From Acidobacteriaceae bacterium (lineage in GTDB: Bacteria > Acidobacteriota > Terriglobia > Terriglobales > Acidobacteriaceae): a stretch of 34,159 nucleotides of DNA. The notes below the pieces were generated by a model. That model saw only the letters and a list, made by a program, of their open reading frames with translations, was not told the DNA's origin and searched no databases. The stretch spans positions 1 through 34,159 of the forward strand of contig PMUM01000470.1 of assembly GCA_003166855.1 (NCBI GenBank). Reading direction: 5' to 3'. Within the stretch, counting starts at the first letter, position 1; each line of letters begins with the position of its first letter. Of this stretch, positions 1-8,465 are shown in pieces. Position numbers and translations under genes: made by a program.

Positions 1-390
1 GTCGCCGCAGACAATGGTCATGCCCGGCTGTGTCAACCCCAGTTCTGGACCAATCACGTGGACGATGCCCTGATCCGGCGAATCCATGTCAAAGAGCCGG
101 ATGCCAAACTCCTTGCAGTTCGCCTGCAAAGCCGCAATCTGCTTGGCGGCGATCAGATCGGTGATGGGAGTACCGCGCGGCTCGGTGGGAATATTGTGGT
201 CGACGGTCGCCACGGTGCGCAGGGGTTGTCGCACTTTGCGTCCGGCCACGCGCAGGCCGTCAAACGCCTGCGGCGACGTGACCTCGTGGACGAGATGCAA
301 GTCGATATAGAGGATAGGCGACCGTCCCGCCGGCTGCGCCACCAGATGTGCGTTCCAAATCTTCTCGAATGATGTTTTCTTCTGTGACAT
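1..390 (-). CDS. leuC: 3-isopropylmalate dehydratase large subunit, N-terminal part
   Basis: LeuC is the large subunit of isopropylmalate isomerase, the aconitase-type [4Fe-4S] enzyme of leucine synthesis that interconverts 2- and 3-isopropylmalate with LeuD. Only the first 130 codons lie in the window; the gene runs off the left edge. The reading frame begins [15 protein letters not shown] and shows the family blocks [16 protein letters not shown] (about residues 28-43) and [10 protein letters not shown], then [18 protein letters not shown] and TIVCGD just before the edge. The cluster-binding cysteines lie outside the window. The start is the ATG at 388-390; I see no strong ribosome binding site. 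It is the last visible gene of the ilvC-ilvG-ilvM-ilvD-leuC run, 26 nt after ilvD, so it is probably cotranscribed. Confidence 0.93.
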   Translation of the reverse strand, partial: MSQKKTSFEKIWNAHLVAQPAGRSPILYIDLHLVHEVTSPQAFDGLRVAGRKVRQPLRTVATVDHNIPTEPRGTPITDLIAAKQIAALQANCKEFGIRLFDMDSPDQGIVHVIGPELGLTQPGMTIVCGD

Positions 391-416
391 TCAATTCAAC
401 TCGCTGTTGCTCAAAA

Positions 417-2090
417 CTACCGGGGTGTCGTGATGGCTCCTTGCGATGCCGACGAAACCAGAGCCGCATACTTCGCGAACACGCCCTTTGGATAGCGCGG
501 CTGCGGCGCTTTCCACTGCGCCATGCGCTGGCGCAATACTTCGTCGCTCACTTCCACGACCAGTTCACGCTTGTTCACGTCAAAGCGAATCATGTCGCCG
601 TCGCGCACGCCTGCAATCGGACCTCCGAGCGCCGCCTCGGGAGAAACATGTCCGGCCATCAGGCCGCGAGTCGCGCCGCTGAATCGTCCATCAGTTAAGA
701 GCGCGACGGAACCACCAAGTCCCTCGCCCACAATCGCCGCAGTCACGCCCAGCATCTCGCGCATTCCCGGACCACCCTTCGGCCCTTCGTTGCGAATCAC
801 GACCACATCTCCTGCTTGAATCTTCTTCGCGGTGACCGCGGCCATGGCGTCTTCCTCCGACTCGAACACACGCGCTGGTCCGCGTTGCTCCAGCCGTTCA
901 TGCCCGCTGATCTTTGCGACACAACCTTCCGGCGCAAGATTTCCCTTGAGAATCACGAGACCGCCAGTCGCCTTCAGGGGCTTCTCAAGCGCAACAATCA
1001 CTTCTTGTCCCGGGGTCTCGACCGCGCTCTCGCTCTCGACGCCAATCGTTTGCCCTGTGACGGTCTTCGCCGACGAGTGCAGATATTTCCCATTGACCAA
1101 TCGCTTCGCCAGCAGTCGAATGCCTCCTGCGCGATGCATGTCCGAAGCCACGAAGCGTCCCGAGGGCTTGAGATCGGCGAGCAGCGGAGTGCGAGCGCTG
1201 ACCGTTTGGAAATCCTCAATGTCCAGCTCAACTCCCGCTTCGCGCGCAATCGCCAGCAGGTGCAGAACCGCATTGGTCGATCCGCCCGTCGCCGCAACGG
1301 ACGCGATCGCATTTTCGAAAGCGTTGCGCGTGAGAATATCGCGGGGCTTGATTCCGTTCTTCAGCACGTTCATCACAACCTTGCCGCAGGCGAACGAGAT
1401 GTCGTCTTTCAGCGGATCCATCGCTGGAACGCTATTGAAGCCCATCGGCGAAAGCCCGATCATCTCCATCACCGTTGACATGGTGTTCGCCGTGTACTGC
1501 CCCCCGCACGCGCCCGCCCCCGGACACGCCGCGTCCTCCAGTCCGCGCAGGTCTGCGTCACTCATTTTTCCCGCCATGTTCGCGCCGATCGCTTCGTAGA
1601 CGTCCTGAATCGTCACGTCTTTTCCGCGATAGCTGCCCGGAGCGATGGTTCCACCGTAAAGCACCATGCCCGGCAAGTTCATGCGTGCCAGCGCCATCGC
1701 GGCTGCAGGAATAGTCTTGTCGCATCCCACGACGCACACGACCGCATCAAACATTTGTCCGCGGCAGACGAGTTCAATCGAGTCCGCGATCAGCTCGCGG
1801 CTCACTAACGACGCGCGCATGCCTTCGGTGCCCATCGTCTCGCCATCAGAGATCGCGATGGTGTTGAACTCCATCGGTGTCCCGCCGGCAGCGCGAATCC
1901 CTTCCTTCACTTTGGCCGACAAGCGGCGCAAATGAAAGTTGCAGGGCATGGTTTCGATCCACGTATTGGCAACACCGATCAGGGGACGGCTGAGATCGGC
2001 GTCAGTGAATCCAATGGCCTTGAACATGGAGCGCGCGCCGGCGCGGTCGCGCCCTTCAGTGATTCCACGGCTAATGTGCTTGAGATCCAT
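417..2090 (-). CDS. ilvD: dihydroxy-acid dehydratase
   Basis: IlvD dehydrates 2,3-dihydroxy-isovalerate and 2,3-dihydroxy-3-methylvalerate to the 2-keto acids that precede valine and isoleucine. The 557-residue length is typical. The Fe-S cluster cysteines are visible in TMPCNFHL (near residue 50), VVGCDKT and [16 protein letters not shown]. The C-terminal half holds [15 protein letters not shown] and [13 protein letters not shown], the family's substrate/metal block. The ATG start at 2088-2090 gives the usual N-terminus ([20 protein letters not shown]). The upstream leader lacks a clear Shine-Dalgarno sequence and instead contains a large inverted repeat (2133-2210), so translation may be tuned by that structure. 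It is gene four of the branched-chain operon, between the ilvM-like gene and leuC. Confidence 0.97.
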   Translation of the reverse strand: MDLKHISRGITEGRDRAGARSMFKAIGFTDADLSRPLIGVANTWIETMPCNFHLRRLSAKVKEGIRAAGGTPMEFNTIAISDGETMGTEGMRASLVSRELIADSIELVCRGQMFDAVVCVVGCDKTIPAAAMALARMNLPGMVLYGGTIAPGSYRGKDVTIQDVYEAIGANMAGKMSDADLRGLEDAACPGAGACGGQYTANTMSTVMEMIGLSPMGFNSVPAMDPLKDDISFACGKVVMNVLKNGIKPRDILTRNAFENAIASVAATGGSTNAVLHLLAIAREAGVELDIEDFQTVSARTPLLADLKPSGRFVASDMHRAGGIRLLAKRLVNGKYLHSSAKTVTGQTIGVESESAVETPGQEVIVALEKPLKATGGLVILKGNLAPEGCVAKISGHERLEQRGPARVFESEEDAMAAVTAKKIQAGDVVVIRNEGPKGGPGMREMLGVTAAIVGEGLGGSVALLTDGRFSGATRGLMAGHVSPEAALGGPIAGVRDGDMIRFDVNKRELVVEVSDEVLRQRMAQWKAPQPRYPKGVFAKYAALVSSASQGAITTPR

Positions 2091-2132
2091 AATTATTAGA
2101 CCCAGTGAAAGCTTACAGGATGGATTAGCGAG

Positions 2133-2210
2133 GTTTCAAAGTTTCATAGTTTCAAGGTTTCAATTTCAGTCGCCGAACTTTGAAACTTCGAAACCTTGAA
2201 ACTGTGAAAC
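2133..2210. repeat. inverted repeat made of four plus four degenerate 8-nt units
   Basis: The left arm (2133-2164) is four tandem copies of GTTTCANN: GTTTCAAA, GTTTCATA, GTTTCAAG, GTTTCAAT. The right arm (2179-2210) is four copies of the complement: TTTGAAAC, TTCGAAAC, CTTGAAAC, TGTGAAAC. The arms are 32 nt each with a 14-nt loop. They match at 26 of 32 positions in register, or 21 of 24 when shifted by one unit. The element lies inside the operon, between ilvM and ilvD (43 nt upstream of the ilvD start), so the transcript would fold into a long hairpin there. There is no T tract, so it is not a simple terminator. Confidence 0.85.
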
Positions 2211-2309
2211 TTGGTCCAGACAAAAACGGGGAACCTGCTCAGCAGCAGGCTCCCCCAATGCATGACGCTGCCCAGGAGCCGTCATGCTTGCCCAGCTACA
2301 AACTCAAAC

Positions 2310-2612
2310 TTACGCCCGAGCTGCGGCGCGCGACTCTTCGATCGACACGCCTGCGGGCGGATGTGGACCCGCCCATGCACTCGCAGGTGCAGCCCCAGAA
2401 CTGACCTTGATAACATCCGCGATACCGTACCATTCGCGATACAGCTGGCCAACCTGCTTCTGATTCACCTCGAGCGCCAGCGTGACCTGATGATCGTGCT
2501 CGGCTGGTTCGGCTTGTACAACAGGCAGATCGAGCGCCCGGCGCGAAGCCGCGTTCAGAATGCGCATCAACGTTCCCTGCGTATTGCGATACCGAATGTG
2601 AAAAGTCTGCAT
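2310..2612 (-). CDS. ilvM: acetolactate synthase II small subunit-like ACT protein (IlvM type)
   Basis: A 100-residue protein with one ACT domain in residues 1-72 (MQTFHIRYRN..., VTLALEVNQKQVGQLYREWYGIADVIKV). This matches the short IlvM type of regulatory subunit (about 87 residues in E. coli) rather than the longer IlvN/IlvH type. The remaining 30 residues are Ala/Pro-rich and look disordered. It should bind and stabilise the large subunit encoded just upstream (ilvG at 2697-4400), and the ilvG-ilvM-ilvD order is like part of the enterobacterial ilvGMEDA operon. The ATG at 2610-2612 has a good ribosome binding site (AGGGAG, spacing about 9). An 84-nt gap with two tight hairpins separates it from ilvG. 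IlvM-type subunits often give enzymes insensitive to valine; whether that holds here cannot be read from sequence. Confidence 0.8.
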   Translation of the reverse strand: MQTFHIRYRNTQGTLMRILNAASRRALDLPVVQAEPAEHDHQVTLALEVNQKQVGQLYREWYGIADVIKVSSGAAPASAWAGPHPPAGVSIEESRAAARA

Positions 2613-2645
2613 AAGCTAGCTCCCTGTAGCGCCATTTCTTGTAGC

Positions 2646-2687
2646 GCCGGCGTCTCGCCGGCTGTCCGGCGGCCATCTTGGCCGCCG
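2646..2687. repeat. paired GC-rich hairpins with TCT loops between ilvG and ilvM
   Basis: Two perfect hairpins stand back to back. GCCGGCG-TCT-CGCCGGC covers 2646-2662. CGGCGGCCA-TCT-TGGCCGCCG covers 2667-2687. Both have the same three-base TCT loop on the plus strand. A direct repeat TGTAGCGCC lies twice just to the left (about 2625 and 2640). The doublet is inside the 84-nt ilvG-ilvM gap of the minus-strand operon and has no T tract. It looks like a REP-type dispersed palindrome. It could protect or pause the ilv transcript. Confidence 0.8.
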
Positions 2688-2696
2688 TTGCTCGTG

Positions 2697-4400
2697 CTAC
2701 TGCGTCGGTTCTTCTTCCAGCAGCATCTCCGAAAGCGCCGCACCCGCCGGAACCATCGGGAAAACGTTGGCCTCCGGAGCGCAATCAAACACCAGCAACT
2801 CAGGCTCCGGTGAGCGCAGGAACCGGTCGATCTGATCCCCCGTGTCTTGCGAAACCGGAAACTCCCGCATGGCGTCTTCGTTAAGCCGGAAGCTGTGAAT
2901 CTTGTAGGCCTTGGCGATCTCCACGAAATCGGGATTGTCGCTCAGGTCAGTCTCCGCGTAATTACGCTGGTAAAACAGCTGCTGCCACTGCCGCACCATG
3001 CCGAGATACTTGTTGTCGATGATCACCATCTTCACAGGCAGGCCGAGCCGGTGAACCGTAGCCAGTTCCTGGATGTTCATCTGAAATCCACCATCGCCGG
3101 AAACACAGAGCACGCAGGTGTCGGGCTTCGCGAGTTGCACACCCACTGCAGCTGGCAGGGCGAAACCCATGGCTCCGAGTCCGCCCGACGTGATGAAACC
3201 ACGTGGCGAGGACGACCGGTAGCGTTGCGCCGCCCACATCTGGTGCTGGCCGACATCCGCCAGAACCACGTTGTTTTCTGGCAAGCGGCTGAAGAGTTCA
3301 TCGAGAAAGCGAATCGTCGGCTGAGCCAGCCCGCGCGGATCCAACTCGGCGCGCTCGGCTCCGCACGCGACGGAGCGCCACTTGCTGAAGTCGGGGACGG
3401 TATGCCGCCGCAATTCCGCTTGAAATGCGGGAATCGTATCCGCCAGATTTCCAATCACGGGCAAATCGCAGGGACGAACGCGATCCAGTTGGGCCGGATC
3501 GATTTCAAAGTGAACGATCTTGGCATGCGGCGCAAACCGGGTCGGTTCCCCTGTTACCCGATCATCAAGCCGCGCACCAAATACCATCAGCAGGTCTGTC
3601 TCGCTTAACGCGGTGTTCGCGGCGCGCGTTCCGTGCATGCCGACCATGCCCAGGTAATATGGTGCCTGCGGTGGAACCGCACCCAATCCGTGGACTGTGG
3701 CAAACGTCGGAACATTCAGATGGTCAAGCAACCGCCGCAACTCCGGAATCGCACCTGACAGCTTCGCTCCCGCGCCCACCAGCGCAACAGGTTTCGAAGA
3801 CTGTTGCAGCAATGCCACGATCGTGTCCGTGAATCCACCTTCGGCTTGCGCGTCAGCAGGCCGCGCGTGCGGCGTAAACTTCACCGGCCCCGAAAATTCT
3901 TTCTTGGCCTTCAGCATGTCGGTGGGAATGTCGATCACCACCGGTCCAGGACGCCCGCTGCGCGCCCAGTAGAATCCTTCGGCAATTGCTTCGGGGATTT
4001 CGTCAATCGTGCGAACCAGGCGGCTCCACTTGGTGAGCGAGAGCGTCACGCCAAAAACGTCGGTCTCCTGAAACGCATCGGTTCCGATCAGCGCACTGCG
4101 CACCTGTCCGGTGATGCAGACCAGAGGAACTGAATCCATCTTCGCGTCGGCAATGCCAGTTACCAGATTCGTTGCGCCGGGCCCGCTGGTGGCCATGGCA
4201 ACGCCAACTTCGCCCGTGACGCGTGCATAGCCCTCCGCCGCGAACACAGCCCCCTGCTCATGCCGCGTGAGGATGTGCCTTATTCCGCTGCCTTCAAGCG
4301 CGTCGTACAGCGGCATGATCGCGCCGCCGGGATAGCCAAACACCAGCTCCACCCCTTCGGCGCGCAGGCACTGCAGAACGATGTCAGCTCCCTTAAGCAT
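2697..4400 (-). CDS. ilvG: acetolactate synthase large subunit, IlvG (AHAS II) type
   Basis: A thiamine-diphosphate enzyme that condenses two pyruvates, or pyruvate and 2-ketobutyrate, to acetolactate or acetohydroxybutyrate. At 567 residues it has the N-terminal PYR domain with the catalytic Glu in [18 protein letters not shown] (about residues 43-60), the AFQETD and [14 protein letters not shown] blocks, and the ThDP motif [12 protein letters not shown] followed by [18 protein letters not shown]. The stretch around [28 protein letters not shown] and the C-terminus with VFPMVPAGA resemble E. coli IlvG more than IlvB, and an IlvM-type subunit follows, so I call it AHAS II type. The ATG start (4398-4400) overlaps the end of ilvC by 8 nt, implying translational coupling. 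A second large subunit lies at 20529-22259. Confidence 0.93.
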   Translation of the reverse strand: MLKGADIVLQCLRAEGVELVFGYPGGAIMPLYDALEGSGIRHILTRHEQGAVFAAEGYARVTGEVGVAMATSGPGATNLVTGIADAKMDSVPLVCITGQVRSALIGTDAFQETDVFGVTLSLTKWSRLVRTIDEIPEAIAEGFYWARSGRPGPVVIDIPTDMLKAKKEFSGPVKFTPHARPADAQAEGGFTDTIVALLQQSSKPVALVGAGAKLSGAIPELRRLLDHLNVPTFATVHGLGAVPPQAPYYLGMVGMHGTRAANTALSETDLLMVFGARLDDRVTGEPTRFAPHAKIVHFEIDPAQLDRVRPCDLPVIGNLADTIPAFQAELRRHTVPDFSKWRSVACGAERAELDPRGLAQPTIRFLDELFSRLPENNVVLADVGQHQMWAAQRYRSSSPRGFITSGGLGAMGFALPAAVGVQLAKPDTCVLCVSGDGGFQMNIQELATVHRLGLPVKMVIIDNKYLGMVRQWQQLFYQRNYAETDLSDNPDFVEIAKAYKIHSFRLNEDAMREFPVSQDTGDQIDRFLRSPEPELLVFDCAPEANVFPMVPAGAALSEMLLEEEPTQ

Positions 4401-5436
4401 TCACCACCTGTTTTGGTTCCTTCGGGGCTTCTGCCTTCTTGCCTTCCTTCGGAAGCCAGCTCATCATGCCGCGCAGTTGCGCGCCCACGATCTCGATGGG
4501 ATGCTGTTTTTCTTTCTCGCGCAGAGCGTTGAAGTTGGGGCAGCCAGCCTTATTCTCGGCAATCCATTCCCGCGCGAACTGACCACTCTGAATGTCGGCC
4601 AGCGTCTTCTTCATTGCGGCGCGCGTGGCATCGCCTACGACCTGTTCTCCGCGAGTGAGATCCCCGTATTCGGCCGTGTTTGAGATCGAGTAGCGCATGC
4701 GGCTCAGGCCGCCTTCGTAGATCAGATCCACGATCAGTTTCACCTCGTGCAAGCACTCGAAGTAGGCGATCTCAGGAGCGTAGCCGGCCTCGACCAGGGT
4801 TTCGAATCCCTTCTTGATCAGCGACGTCAGCCCGCCACAGAGCACCGCTTGCTCACCGAACAAATCGCTCTCGGTTTCTTCCTTGAAAGTCGTCTGCAGA
4901 ACGCCCGCCCGCGTGGAGCCGATGCCATGCGCGTAAGCCAGAGCAAGTTCGTGCGCGTGACCGCTGGCATCCTGCTGGATCGCGATCAGCGACGGCACGC
5001 CGCGGCCCTCGGTGTACACCCGTCTCACCAGGTGTCCCGGGCTCTTGGGAGCGATCATCACCACATCCACGTCGGTCGGTGGAACGATCGTCTTGAAATG
5101 AATGCTGAACCCGTGCGAGACGCCTAGAACTTTGCCGGGATGCAGATACGGCTTGATGAACTGCTCATAGGTCTCCGCTTGCGTCTCATCGGGGGTCAGT
5201 ATCTGAATCCAGTCCGCCCGCTTGGCGGCTTCGTCGGGCGCTACCACGACCATGCCATCGGCTCGCGCCTGTTGGGCGCTCTTACGAGCAGCGTCTAGCC
5301 CAACAATGACTTTGAACCCGCTGTCGCGGAGATTCTGCGCCTGGGCGTGTCCCTGGCTGCCATAACCAATGATGGCGATCGTCTTGCCCTTCAATGCCTC
5401 GGGCTTAGCGTCGCGTTCATAAAAAATAGTAACCAC
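4393..5436 (-). CDS. ilvC: ketol-acid reductoisomerase, class I
   Basis: IlvC isomerises and reduces 2-acetolactate and acetohydroxybutyrate with Mg2+ and NAD(P)H, the second common step of valine/isoleucine synthesis. The 347-residue length fits class I. The Rossmann motif [21 protein letters not shown] spans residues 20-40. Metal and substrate blocks [53 protein letters not shown] and [18 protein letters not shown] are intact. The cofactor loop reads VGLDAARKS, with Asp48 where NADPH enzymes commonly have Arg, followed by Arg51, Lys52 and Ser53. The start is GTG at 5434-5436, preceded by GAGGAG at about 7 nt. It is first in the operon, about 95 nt from the predicted transcription start, and overlaps ilvG. 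Confidence 0.97.
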   Translation of the reverse strand: MVTIFYERDAKPEALKGKTIAIIGYGSQGHAQAQNLRDSGFKVIVGLDAARKSAQQARADGMVVVAPDEAAKRADWIQILTPDETQAETYEQFIKPYLHPGKVLGVSHGFSIHFKTIVPPTDVDVVMIAPKSPGHLVRRVYTEGRGVPSLIAIQQDASGHAHELALAYAHGIGSTRAGVLQTTFKEETESDLFGEQAVLCGGLTSLIKKGFETLVEAGYAPEIAYFECLHEVKLIVDLIYEGGLSRMRYSISNTAEYGDLTRGEQVVGDATRAAMKKTLADIQSGQFAREWIAENKAGCPNFNALREKEKQHPIEIVGAQLRGMMSWLPKEGKKAEAPKEPKQVVNA

Positions 5437-5509
5437 CAGCGTGCTCCTCTCGGTTCACAAGGGGAGGAAAGAAGCCCTTGCTTGTTGGGGAAAGCCATCT
5501 CCTACGGCA

Positions 5510-5531
5510 ATACCGACCGGTCGGTCGGTAT
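5510..5531. promoter_or_regulatory. TetR-type operator at the ilvC promoter
   Basis: A 22-bp element with matching outer arms ATACCGAC/GTCGGTAT and a perfect 14-bp palindrome ACCGACCGGTCGGT at 5512-5525. Such GACCGGTC-centred palindromes are typical of TetR-family operators. From memory, it fits the Thermus PfmR consensus (TACCGACCGNTNGGT). It starts 6 bp past the predicted -10 box of the ilvC promoter, so it covers the transcription start, and a bound dimer would block initiation. A TetR regulator is encoded at 6721-7320, but whether that protein binds here is inference. The plus-strand ppk2-tetR-cupin genes could also be targets. Confidence 0.7.
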
Positions 5532-5537
5532 CCCAAT

Positions 5538-5567
5538 AAGGTATCCGGCTCGGACCCAGCCTGTCAA
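5538..5567 (-). promoter_or_regulatory. sigma70-type promoter of the ilvC operon
   Basis: On the minus strand TTGACA (plus-strand TGTCAA at 5562-5567) is followed after 18 bp by TACCTT (AAGGTA at 5538-5543). The -35 box is a perfect consensus. Transcription would start near 5531, inside the TetR-type palindrome, leaving about 95 nt of leader before the ilvC GTG. A weak hairpin (CAAGGG/CCCTTG) lies in the leader. I see no convincing terminator or BCAA-rich leader peptide in it. Confidence 0.65.
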
Positions 5568-5716
5568 GTACCACAATCAAGCTCATAGCCGCACTGGGAG
5601 CAGCACCCAGGGCTCCTGGCTCAAGTGAAGATTTCATCTCGAGCTTCCGATAATAGCTATCAAGTGCTCTCATATCCGGGGGAGTCGGGTGCACAACTCC
5701 CACCTCAGAGGCAAAA

Positions 5717-6613
5717 ATGGCCGAGCGCAAGGCTACAAATCAAAGAGACATGGCGGCCCCATCCCCTTGCCCTACGGCAAAGCTGGATCGGTGCGGCAGC
5801 GAAACGGGCAAGCCATCCGAGACGATCCGCCTCCTGGAGGATTGCGACTACGAAAAGGAAATGCGCCGCCTGCAGATCGAACTTGTGAAGCTGCAGGAAT
5901 GGATCCGCCACCGCGGTCTCAAGGTGGTAGTCGTCTTCGAGGGTCGCGATGCCGCGGGCAAGGGGGGCGCCATCAAGCGGATCACGCAGACCCTGAATCC
6001 GCGCGTCTGCCGTGTGGTCGCGCTGGGCACTCCCACCGACCGGGAGAAGACGCAGTGGTACTTCCAGCGCTACATCGCCCATCTGCCTGCCTCCGGCGAG
6101 ATGGTGCTCTTCGACCGCAGTTGGTACAACCGCGCCGGCGTCGAGCATGTCATGGGTTTCTGCACCGAAGCCGAATATCTGGAATTCATGCACAGTTGCC
6201 CGGAATTCGAACGCATGCTGGTGCGCGCGGGCATCATCCTGATCAAGTATTGGTTTTCGGTGAGCGACGAAGAACAGGAACGACGCTTTCAGGCTCGCAT
6301 GAAAGATCCCACGAAGCGCTGGAAGTTGAGTCCCATGGATCTCGAATCCCGGCGGCGCTGGGCGGATTACTCGCGCGCCAAGGACGAAATGTTCGCCATT
6401 AGCGACATCAAGCAGGCCCCCTGGCACGTGGTGAACGCCGAAGACAAGAAGTGCGCCAGGCTCAATGTCGTCCGGCACCTGCTCTCCATGATTCCGTACG
6501 AGGATCTCACGCCGGAGTCTCTCAAGCTTCCTCGCTTGGACAAGACCAAGTACGTTCGCCCGCCGATCGACGAGCAGAACTTCATTCCCGAGGTGTACCG
6601 CCGAAAGGATTAG
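5717..6613 (+). CDS. ppk2: polyphosphate kinase 2 family protein
   Basis: PPK2 enzymes move phosphate between polyphosphate and nucleoside mono- or diphosphates. The 298-residue protein has Walker A EGRDAAGKGG (residues 75-84), the Walker B/lid block LFDRSWYNRAGVEHVMG (131-147) and the family segment WKLSPMDLESRRRWADYSRAKDEM, so the catalytic core looks complete and single-domain. Residues 1-40 are a poorly conserved extension, and an internal start at Met12 is possible. The ATG at 5717 has AGAGG about 6 nt upstream. The promoter is not clear. The TetR gene follows after 107 nt on the same strand. Subclass (ADP- or AMP-phosphorylating) cannot be decided by eye. Confidence 0.92.
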   Translation: MAERKATNQRDMAAPSPCPTAKLDRCGSETGKPSETIRLLEDCDYEKEMRRLQIELVKLQEWIRHRGLKVVVVFEGRDAAGKGGAIKRITQTLNPRVCRVVALGTPTDREKTQWYFQRYIAHLPASGEMVLFDRSWYNRAGVEHVMGFCTEAEYLEFMHSCPEFERMLVRAGIILIKYWFSVSDEEQERRFQARMKDPTKRWKLSPMDLESRRRWADYSRAKDEMFAISDIKQAPWHVVNAEDKKCARLNVVRHLLSMIPYEDLTPESLKLPRLDKTKYVRPPIDEQNFIPEVYRRKD

Positions 6614-6720
6614 AGACCAGGATCGGACTCCGGCATCAGCCGCTAAGGCTGCTGTCCGGACTGCTCCTATCGCCGTTCACCATTGGCATTCCGGCCCACA
6701 ACTGTTTACCATGGCACGCG

Positions 6721-7320
6721 ATGGCCCGCGAGACTCTGGTTGATTCCCGGCAGGAAATCCTGCGCACTGCGGCCCGGCTGTTTCAGCAGCGCGGGTACGA
6801 CGCGACCTCGATGAACGACGTCGCCGCAGCGCTGAAACTCAGCAAGGGCGGCCTCTATCATCATTTCCAGAGCAAAGACGAGATCCTGTTCGAGATCATG
6901 AACCACGCCATGGAACTGACCCAGGAACGCGTGATCGGCCCGGCGAGCACCATCGCCGATCCCGTGGAACGGCTGCGCGCACTGATTCGCCTGCATATCG
7001 AAGTCGTGCTCAGCCCGCGCGACCGCGAGATCACGGTCATGCTGCATGAAAACCATCCTCTACCGCCCGCACTCCGCAAGCGCATCAACCACCGCAAGAA
7101 GGAATACGTGCACTTCGTCGAGAGCCTGATCGCGGAAGTTCAAAGAGAAGCGCAACGCACTCGGGCGGCGAAAGGCACCGTGAGTCCGCGTGCCGCTGCC
7201 TTCGCCCTCCTCGGCATGATCAACTGGATTTACCAGTGGTACAAGCCCGAAGGGGAACTGCAGGCGAACAACCTGATTCCGCAGTTCACCGAGCTTCTGT
7301 TCGGAGGGATCCTCGCGTGA
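6721..7320 (+). CDS. TetR/AcrR family transcriptional regulator
   Basis: A 199-residue regulator of normal TetR length. Residues 8-55 are the N-terminal helix-turn-helix domain (RQEILRTAARLFQQRGYDATSMNDVAAAL, then LSKGGLYHHFQSKDEIL), and the rest is an all-helical ligand-binding domain ending IYQWYKPEGELQANNLIPQFTELLFGGILA. The DNA-binding part resembles regulators of fatty-acid and acyl-CoA metabolism (FadR/KstR2-like), but that assignment is loose. I chose the ATG at 6721 because upstream in-frame sequence does not look coding; no good ribosome binding site precedes it. Its stop overlaps the cupin start (GTGA). A candidate operator lies at 5510-5531, about 1.2 kb away, at the ilvC promoter. 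Confidence 0.9.
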   Translation: MARETLVDSRQEILRTAARLFQQRGYDATSMNDVAAALKLSKGGLYHHFQSKDEILFEIMNHAMELTQERVIGPASTIADPVERLRALIRLHIEVVLSPRDREITVMLHENHPLPPALRKRINHRKKEYVHFVESLIAEVQREAQRTRAAKGTVSPRAAAFALLGMINWIYQWYKPEGELQANNLIPQFTELLFGGILA

Positions 7321-7640
7321 AAGCCCGGTTCGGCAACGTCGGCGAGATTGCCCAGCAGCGCGCGCTGAGCGGCAAATTGTACCGCGAGTTTCTGCGTGTG
7401 CCTGCAATGAGCGCGGGACTGTACGTGCTGCCTGCTGGCGCTTCCGATCCGCAAACCCCGCATCACGAAGACGAGATGTATTACGTCGTCCGCGGAAGGG
7501 CGCGTTTCAAGGCCGGGGACGGAGACCGCGAGATTTTCGCAGGCAGCGTGCTTTTCGTCGCTGCCGAAGTCCAGCACTATTTCTACGATATTGCGGAAGA
7601 ATTAGCCTTGCTTGTCTTCTTCGCGCCTGCGGAGAGCTAG
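7317..7640 (+). CDS. small single-domain cupin protein
   Basis: A 107-residue cupin-2 type beta barrel. Motif 1 is PHHEDEMYYVVRGRARF with His49, His50 and Glu53 as likely metal ligands. Motif 2 is AGSVLFVAAEVQHYF with His87. The start is GTG at 7317-7319, sharing bases with the TGA of the tetR gene (GTGA overlap), and GGAGG stands 8 nt upstream within tetR, so the two are translationally coupled. An in-frame start at 7236 exists but lies within tetR and gives a non-cupin extension, so I reject it. Substrate unknown: small cupins act as dioxygenases, isomerases or sugar/ligand-binding proteins. The coupling suggests a role tied to the regulator's ligand or target pathway. Confidence 0.88.
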   Translation: MKARFGNVGEIAQQRALSGKLYREFLRVPAMSAGLYVLPAGASDPQTPHHEDEMYYVVRGRARFKAGDGDREIFAGSVLFVAAEVQHYFYDIAEELALLVFFAPAES

Positions 7641-7659
7641 ATCTGAGCTCCCCTCGCTG

Positions 7660-8430
7660 CTACTTGTGCGCCGGAATCCAGTAAACCTCTTCCTTGACTG
7701 CACCCTTGTCGGTGAACCCTCGCCGCTTCAGAATCGCCTTGCTGTGCTCGATCATGTCGGGATGCCCGCACAGGTAAGCCATGGTGTTGCTGGGTTCCAG
7801 TTCCCAATGATCGGCATATTTGCGCAGAATGTCATCGGCGCGGCCGATTTCCCCCGGCCAATCTGAGTGATCCCATGGACGGCTGACCGTGGGCACATAC
7901 TTGAACCACGGCAGTTCCTTGTCGAAGTGGTTCAGTTCATCGAGATATCCAAACTCCCATGGGCGGCTCGCGCCATTCAGCAGGTACAGCTTGTGCGTGC
8001 CATCGAATCGTCCTTCTTTCCAGTCTTTATAGAGCGTGCGCACGTAGCTGACAAACGGAGCCACGCCGGTCACGGTCGAGATCAGCAGATGATTCGTCCG
8101 TCCATTTTGCGTATCCAGCGAAAATTTCCCCTTGGGGACCTTGCGCATGAGCAGCGGGTCGCCGGGTTGCAACTTGTGCAGCAGCGGAGTCAGTGCGCCT
8201 TCCGGCACCAGTTCGAAAAAGAACTCCACCTCATTTTCAGATGGTGACGAGGCAATCGAGTACGGCCGCTCCACGCGCTTGCCGTTGGCCTCAACTCCCA
8301 GCGTCGCATATTGCCCCGGGACAAAATGGAACTCGCCTCCGCTGCGGATGCGGAACATCCAAAGATCGGGAGCAAAATCGACGCGCTTGGTCACCTCCGC
8401 GCGGAAGAACTTGTCGTCGGGAATCGTCAT
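7660..8430 (-). CDS. fpr: ferredoxin/flavodoxin-NADP+ reductase family flavoprotein
   Basis: A 256-residue FAD enzyme that would pass electrons between NADPH and ferredoxin or flavodoxin. The FAD-binding motif RPYSIASSP is at residues 55-63, the NADP-binding loop STVTGVAPFVSYVR at 118-131 and CGHPDMIE at 221-228. The C-terminus ends EEVYWIPAHK, without the terminal Tyr of plant-type FNR, as is common in bacterial Fpr. I prefer the ATG at 8430 (GAGG about 9 nt upstream) over an in-frame TTG at 8445 that lacks a ribosome binding site. A hairpin followed by T residues lies in the 222-nt upstream gap. The cognate ferredoxin is not in the window. The symbol is by family, not by proven function. 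Confidence 0.88.
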   Translation of the reverse strand: MTIPDDKFFRAEVTKRVDFAPDLWMFRIRSGGEFHFVPGQYATLGVEANGKRVERPYSIASSPSENEVEFFFELVPEGALTPLLHKLQPGDPLLMRKVPKGKFSLDTQNGRTNHLLISTVTGVAPFVSYVRTLYKDWKEGRFDGTHKLYLLNGASRPWEFGYLDELNHFDKELPWFKYVPTVSRPWDHSDWPGEIGRADDILRKYADHWELEPSNTMAYLCGHPDMIEHSKAILKRRGFTDKGAVKEEVYWIPAHK

Positions 8431-8465
8431 CTCAACTGGCCTCAAACAGTTTCAAAATTATGTTC

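Noticed and set aside
5400-5496. A possible leader peptide for the ilvC operon (ATG near 5494 on the minus strand)
   Set aside because: It has only a few Leu codons, runs into ilvC in another frame, has its Shine-Dalgarno-like sequence directly against the ATG, and no T-run terminator follows; unlike the ilvB leader it does not form an attenuator.
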